Source of the DNA: Citricoccus alkalitolerans
GTDB taxonomy: Bacteria > Actinomycetota > Actinomycetes > Actinomycetales > Micrococcaceae
DNA length: 64,000 nucleotides
Assembly (NCBI RefSeq): GCF_039528175.1
Contig: NZ_BAAALH010000002.1
Location: forward strand, 682,001-746,000
Direction of reading: 5' to 3'
Part shown: piece after piece, positions 60,430 through 64,000 of the stretch
How the letters are laid out: each line of letters starts with the position of its first letter
Numbering within the stretch: position 1 is the stretch's first letter
Position numbers and translations under genes: made by a program
The notes under the pieces: model-generated
What the model was told of the DNA's origin: nothing
What the model saw: the letters and a program-made list of their open reading frames with translations, nothing else
Database searches by the model: none

Positions 60430-61936
60430 GTGATTGAAGAGCAGCCGAACCGTGTCGAACACAGCGGTGTCGGTTCGGGCGGTCCTGCTCCAGAGGAGTC
60501 CACGCCGGCCCGGCGCTGGCTGTTCCTCGTCGTGATCTCCTTGGGCCTGCTGATGATCGGGCTGGACAATTCGATCCTCTACACGGCCTTGCCACGGTTG
60601 CGCGAACAGCTCCCGGCCACGGAGTCCGAGGGCCTCTGGATCGTCAATGCCTACTCCTTGATGATGGCGGGCCTCCTGCTGGGTACCGGCACGCTGGGGG
60701 ATCGGATCGGGCATCGCCGAATGTTCCTGATCGGTCTGGTCGTCTTCGGNNNNNNNNNNNNNNNNNNNNNNNNNNNNNNNNGCCGCTCGCGCCCTGCTCG
60801 GCGTCGGTGCTGCTGTGATGATGCCCTCCACCCTGGCCCTGATCCGGGTCACGTTCACGAACGAGAGGGAGCGCAGCACCGCCATCGGCGTGTGGGGATC
60901 AATCGCCGTGGCGGGCGCTGCGGCAGGGCCCCTGATCGGTGGATTGCTGCTGGAGTTCTTCTGGTGGGGCTCGGTGTTCCTCATCAATGTGCCCATCGTG
61001 GTCATCGCGGTGATCGCCACTATCCTGGTCGCCCCGGCCAATCGGCCGAATCCAGCCAAGCGCTGGGATGCGGTGTCCTCGCTGTACGCCCTGTTCGCCC
61101 TCTCCGGCCTGGTCATGATGATCAAGGAGCTGGCGAACCCGCATCGTCAGGGATGGCTGCTCGCTGCAGCGGTCATCGTCGGTGCGCTGGGAGCGATCTC
61201 CTTCGCCCGCCGTCAAGGCCGAATTGAGGACCCCCTCCTGGTCTGGGAGATCTTCAGGTCGCGGATCTTCACCGGTGGAGTCATGGCTGCTGCCGGCGCC
61301 ATGATCGTGATGATCGGTGTGGAGCTGATGACGAGCCAGCGGTTCCAGCTCGTCGCGGACTTCAGTCCGTTGCAGGCAGGCCTCGTCGTCGCGACGATCA
61401 CGGTCACCTCCGTGCCGATGTCCGTCCTCTCCGGTGCCTTCCTGCATCGCCTGGGATTCGCCGGGTTGATCTGCGGCGGATTCGTGGCCATGGCGATCGG
61501 CGCCGGCTTGGCGTTCTGGGGAGGCCGGCAGGACCAGTTCGCCCTGTTCATGGCTGGCCTCGTGATGATCGGCGCGGGGACCGGGGCCATCATCTCGGCG
61601 TCCACCACGGCCATCATCGATTCTGCTCCGGCCCATCGAGCCGGCATGGCGGCCGGTGTCGAGGAGGTCTCGTTCGAGTTCGGCATCCTGCTGTCCGTGA
61701 CCCTCGTGGGCAGCCTGTTGCCAGTGCTCTACCTGCTGAACGCGCCGGCAACAGTGCCCGGGGATCCGATGACGGGATTGGCACACCCCGACCTCGGGGC
61801 GGCTGCGGGGGTCGCCTACGATCAGGCCTACCTGGCCATCCTGCTGGGCATGGCCGTCTTCGCCGCCGTGATGGCCCTGCTGTCCGCATGGAATTTTCGC
61901 GGCAATCCGAAGGGAGTCATCAGTGAGAACCAGTAA
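60430..61936 (+). CDS. MFS drug-resistance transporter (14-helix EmrB/QacA type), interrupted by assembly gap
   Basis: Proton-driven exporter. GTG 60430 starts MIEEQPNRVEHSG; helix 1 has LFLVVISLGLLMIGLDNSIL, with the motif DNSILYTALPRL, then LWIVNAYSLMMAGLLLGTG and DRIGHRRMFLIGL. After the N run (60750-60781) the frame changes: AARALLGVGAAVMMPSTLAL and the motif C-like AGAAAGPLIGGLLLEFFWW, up to KGVISENQ. The gap length is therefore wrong modulo three. About 14 helices are expected. It has an operator immediately upstream and overlaps tetR by 14 bases. Confidence 0.9.
60750..60781. other. Assembly gap (32 N)
   Basis: Run of 32 undetermined bases inside the MFS transporter gene. Confidence 0.99.
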
Positions 61937-62456
61937 ACGCGAGCAGATCCTCGCCGACGCGGTCGGCCTCATCGAAGAACGGGGGATCGAATCGGTCACC
62001 TTCGAGAATCTGGCGGACGCCTCGGGGCTCTCGAAGTCGGGGCTGATCTACCACTTCCCCTCGCGGCATGAACTGTTGCTGGGCATCCATACCCACATGG
62101 CCGAGGTCTGGGCGGAAGAACTCGTCGAGGCCGCAGGAGGTGCGGCCGAGGACGTCAGCGAAGCGGCCCGACTGCGCGCGGTCGTCGTCACGATGGGCAG
62201 TAACGCCCCCAGGGCAGAGCTGCTGATGGCCCTGGACGCCGGGACCCACCCCGACTTCTCCGCCCCCTGGGCACGGGTGGATCAGGCCTGGCTGCCCTCT
62301 CCCGAGCCGGCCACGGACTCTGAACAGGCTCAGGCCGCCTACCTGGTGCGATTGATGGCCGATGGTCTGTGGATGCACGACCACCTCCATGAACGGCACC
62401 TGCCGGACAAGGTGAGGGCGGCACTCATCGAATCCGTTCTGGCACGGATTCCCTGA
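61923..62456 (+). CDS. TetR-family transcriptional regulator
   Basis: Repressor of 177 residues. The N-terminal helix-turn-helix is clear: REQILADAVGLIEERGIESV, then FENLADASGLSKSGLIYHFP (about residues 6-46). The C-terminal ligand-binding part is divergent (TetR_C-type helices, ending VRAALIESVLARIP). GTG 61923 with AAGGGAG upstream; it overlaps the exporter stop by 14 bases. It most probably binds the palindrome at 60397-60426 and controls the pump and itself. Confidence 0.93.
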   Translation: MRTSKREQILADAVGLIEERGIESVTFENLADASGLSKSGLIYHFPSRHELLLGIHTHMAEVWAEELVEAAGGAAEDVSEAARLRAVVVTMGSNAPRAELLMALDAGTHPDFSAPWARVDQAWLPSPEPATDSEQAQAAYLVRLMADGLWMHDHLHERHLPDKVRAALIESVLARIP

Positions 62457-62459
62457 AGG

Positions 62460-62897
62460 CTACGGCGACCGGTGGCGGACGGCCTGCGCCGACATGACCG
62501 CGGCGCCGAGGGCCTGAACCCGGAACCGGAGTTCCCGGTCGGCGGTGGCCACCACCACGGGCCGGGCCGGGTCTTCGGCCAGGAGTCGCAGGACGGTGTC
62601 CACGATCTCGTCGTCCCCCTCGCCCGCCGCGTCCATCACCTCTACGCCGTCGGCGGAGTCGACGCCGCGGGCCTGTCCCTCGGCGACCAGGACGATGCGG
62701 GGACGTACGCGCAAGCTGTCCGGGCCGGCGTCGGGCCATGCCAGACCCTCACGCGCCAGGACTGCGAGGTGGTTGCGCAGCGCGAGCGTGGCGCCCTTCC
62801 GATCAGCCCACCAGCCGTCCGGGCGGGAGCCGACCACGTTGGCGGCATCGACCACGAGGGCGGGTGGCTGGGAGGTGGTCGGCTCGGCACGTTCCAT
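62460..62897 (-). CDS. NYN-domain (YacP-like) protein
   Basis: PIN-fold-like predicted RNase of 145 residues starting at ATG 62897 (MERAEPTTSQPPALVVDAAN). Acidic active-site candidates are VVDAANVVGSRPDGWWADR near the N-terminus, AAGEGDDEIVDTV in the middle and VVVATADRELRFRVQALGAA near the end. It is convergent with tetR (3-base gap). The RNA target is unknown. Confidence 0.82.
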   Translation of the reverse strand: MERAEPTTSQPPALVVDAANVVGSRPDGWWADRKGATLALRNHLAVLAREGLAWPDAGPDSLRVRPRIVLVAEGQARGVDSADGVEVMDAAGEGDDEIVDTVLRLLAEDPARPVVVATADRELRFRVQALGAAVMSAQAVRHRSP

Positions 62898-63050
62898 GGA
62901 GCCGATTCTCTCGTGGCGGGCGAGTGGGTTCCAGTTGCCGCCGTGGGTAAGCTCGGGGCCAGAGCGCCATCCCGGTCCTCCAGGGGCCGGCCGGCTGTGC
63001 ACCGGGCGCCCAGCGCCACGAACCGTTGAACAGATGAACAAGGGAGTGTC

Positions 63051-64000
63051 ATGAGTTTTCTGGATCCGTCAGTGTGGGGCGGCAAGGTCTATACCGAGGG
63101 CTGGACGCAGGGCTCGGCCGGGACCGTGGACGTCCTGGAGCCGGCCACCGGCGAGGTGCTGGGACAGGCCGGCATGGCCTCGTCCGACGACGTGTTCGCG
63201 GCGGCCACCCGGGCCGCGAAGGCTCAGAAACTGTGGGCGGCAAAGCGACCCGAGGAGCGTGCGGCCGTGCTGCGCCGGGCCGGTCAGGTCTTCGAGGACC
63301 ACGTGGATGAGCTGCACACGTGGATCCAGCGGGAGACCGGGGCCATTGCCGGCAAGGCGGCGATGGAGACCCACGTGGCTGCCAACGAGTGTTTCGACTC
63401 CGCCGCACTGCCGCACCACCCGGCCGGGGAGGTGCTCACCTCGAATGAGCCCCACTGGTCCTTTGCTCGCCGGGTACCGGCCGGCGTCGTCGCGGTGATC
63501 TCACCGTTCAACTTCCCGCTGATTCTCTCAATCCGTTCGGTGGCCCCGGCCCTGGCGCTGGGCAACGCGGTGATCTTGAAGCCGGATCCCCGGACCCCAG
63601 TCTCCGGCGGGGTGATGATCATGCGGGCCTTCGAAGAGGCCGGGCTGCCGGCCGGCGTGCTGCAGCTGCTGCCCGGTGGGGCGGAGACCGGGGCCGCGCT
63701 GTCCGAGGCGCCGGAGGTGCGGATCGTGTCCTTCACCGGCTCGACGGCGGCCGGTCGGAAGGTCGGGGAGGCCTGCGGGCGTAACCTCAAGCGGGCCCAC
63801 CTGGAACTGGGTGGCAACAACGCCCTCGTGGTGTTGCCGGGGGCCGATGTGGCGGCGGCGGCCTCGGCCGGGGCGTTCGGGGCCTTCATGCACCAGGGAC
63901 AGGTCTGCATGACCAGCGGCCGGCACCTCGTCCACGAGTCGATCAAGGACGAGTACATCGCCGCATTGCGCCAGAAGGCTGAGAATCTGCCCGTGGGTGA
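63051..64000 (+). CDS. Aldehyde dehydrogenase, benzaldehyde-dehydrogenase-like (cut by window edge)
   Basis: NAD(P)-dependent aldehyde dehydrogenase; about 316 codons are visible. ATG 63051 (MSFLDPSVWGGKVYTEGW) has GGGAG 5 bases upstream. The segments GVVAVISPFNFPLILSIRSV, VSFTGSTAAGRKVGEACGRN, the Glu in LELGGNNALVVL and the Cys in MHQGQVCMTSGR are all in place. The N-terminus resembles aromatic aldehyde dehydrogenases (XylC/benzaldehyde type). The C-terminal third lies beyond the window. Confidence 0.92.
   Translation, partial: MSFLDPSVWGGKVYTEGWTQGSAGTVDVLEPATGEVLGQAGMASSDDVFAAATRAAKAQKLWAAKRPEERAAVLRRAGQVFEDHVDELHTWIQRETGAIAGKAAMETHVAANECFDSAALPHHPAGEVLTSNEPHWSFARRVPAGVVAVISPFNFPLILSIRSVAPALALGNAVILKPDPRTPVSGGVMIMRAFEEAGLPAGVLQLLPGGAETGAALSEAPEVRIVSFTGSTAAGRKVGEACGRNLKRAHLELGGNNALVVLPGADVAAAASAGAFGAFMHQGQVCMTSGRHLVHESIKDEYIAALRQKAENLPVG

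Noticed and set aside
58555..61125. 856-codon minus-strand open frame across the aldehyde dehydrogenase and MFS genes
   Set aside because: Only the last 77 codons (small zinc-binding protein) have a ribosome binding site and family features. The rest is antisense and runs through an N gap.
1..64000. CRISPR arrays, insertion sequences, rRNA or tRNA genes
   Set aside because: I looked for regularly spaced repeats, transposase motifs with inverted ends and cloverleaf patterns, and saw none.

Overview
The window is a high-GC actinobacterial chromosome segment centred on the replication origin. The order gyrB-dciA-recF-dnaN-[oriC]-dnaA | rpmH-rnpA-yidD-yidC-jag-rsmG-parA-parB is that of Actinobacteria. 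The protein sequences, the murJ/NUDIX/cca block and the rpsF-ssb-rpsR-rplI-dnaB block suggest Micrococcales, probably Micrococcaceae (relatives of Citricoccus, Micrococcus or Kocuria). The genus is an inference; no search could be run. Two short runs of N (45614-45642 and 60750-60781) are assembly gaps, each inside a gene.

Layout. 1-7667 (mostly minus strand): replication initiation genes with oriC between dnaN and dnaA. 8033-15802 (plus): ribosomal protein L34, RNase P protein, membrane insertion factors, RNA-binding Jag, rRNA methyltransferase RsmG, then ParA and ParB. ParA and ParB are separated by 1.8 kb without convincing genes that holds nine parS-like sites; two more lie inside parA and parB. 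15911-22100 (minus): thioredoxin system, a kinase-fold-like membrane protein, the lipid II flippase MurJ and a NUDIX hydrolase, then cca (plus), formate-tetrahydrofolate ligase (minus), two small candidate ORFs and inositol-phosphate synthase (minus). 27938-36551 (plus, with one minus gene): a GT87-like membrane protein, an M18 aminopeptidase, the rpsF-ssb-rpsR-rplI operon with structured leaders, a second cluster of DnaA boxes, dnaB and an M50-like membrane protein.

From about 36.6 kb onward the content is accessory: SDR and FAD oxidoreductases (one an apparent NmrA/FAD-reductase fusion), secreted ScyD-like and NlpC/P60 proteins, OsmC, an LLM monooxygenase, a PadR/membrane-protein pair, a cstA / CC-terminal small protein / ArsA-type ATPase operon, two aldehyde dehydrogenases, and an MFS exporter with its TetR regulator and operator. 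This half also carries decay: a beheaded MFS transporter, an amidohydrolase pseudogene, and probable frameshifts in a ybaK-like gene and a membrane-protein gene.

Functionally the core half couples DNA initiation (DnaA/oriC/DnaN/RecF/DciA/DnaB), origin segregation (ParA/ParB/parS), ribosome assembly and envelope biogenesis (YidC, MurJ, a possible pseudokinase). The most interesting signals are the parS field between parA and parB, the DnaA-box cluster 28 kb from oriC just upstream of dnaB, the array of small hairpins between ssb and rpsR, and the CstA-CC protein-ATPase operon.
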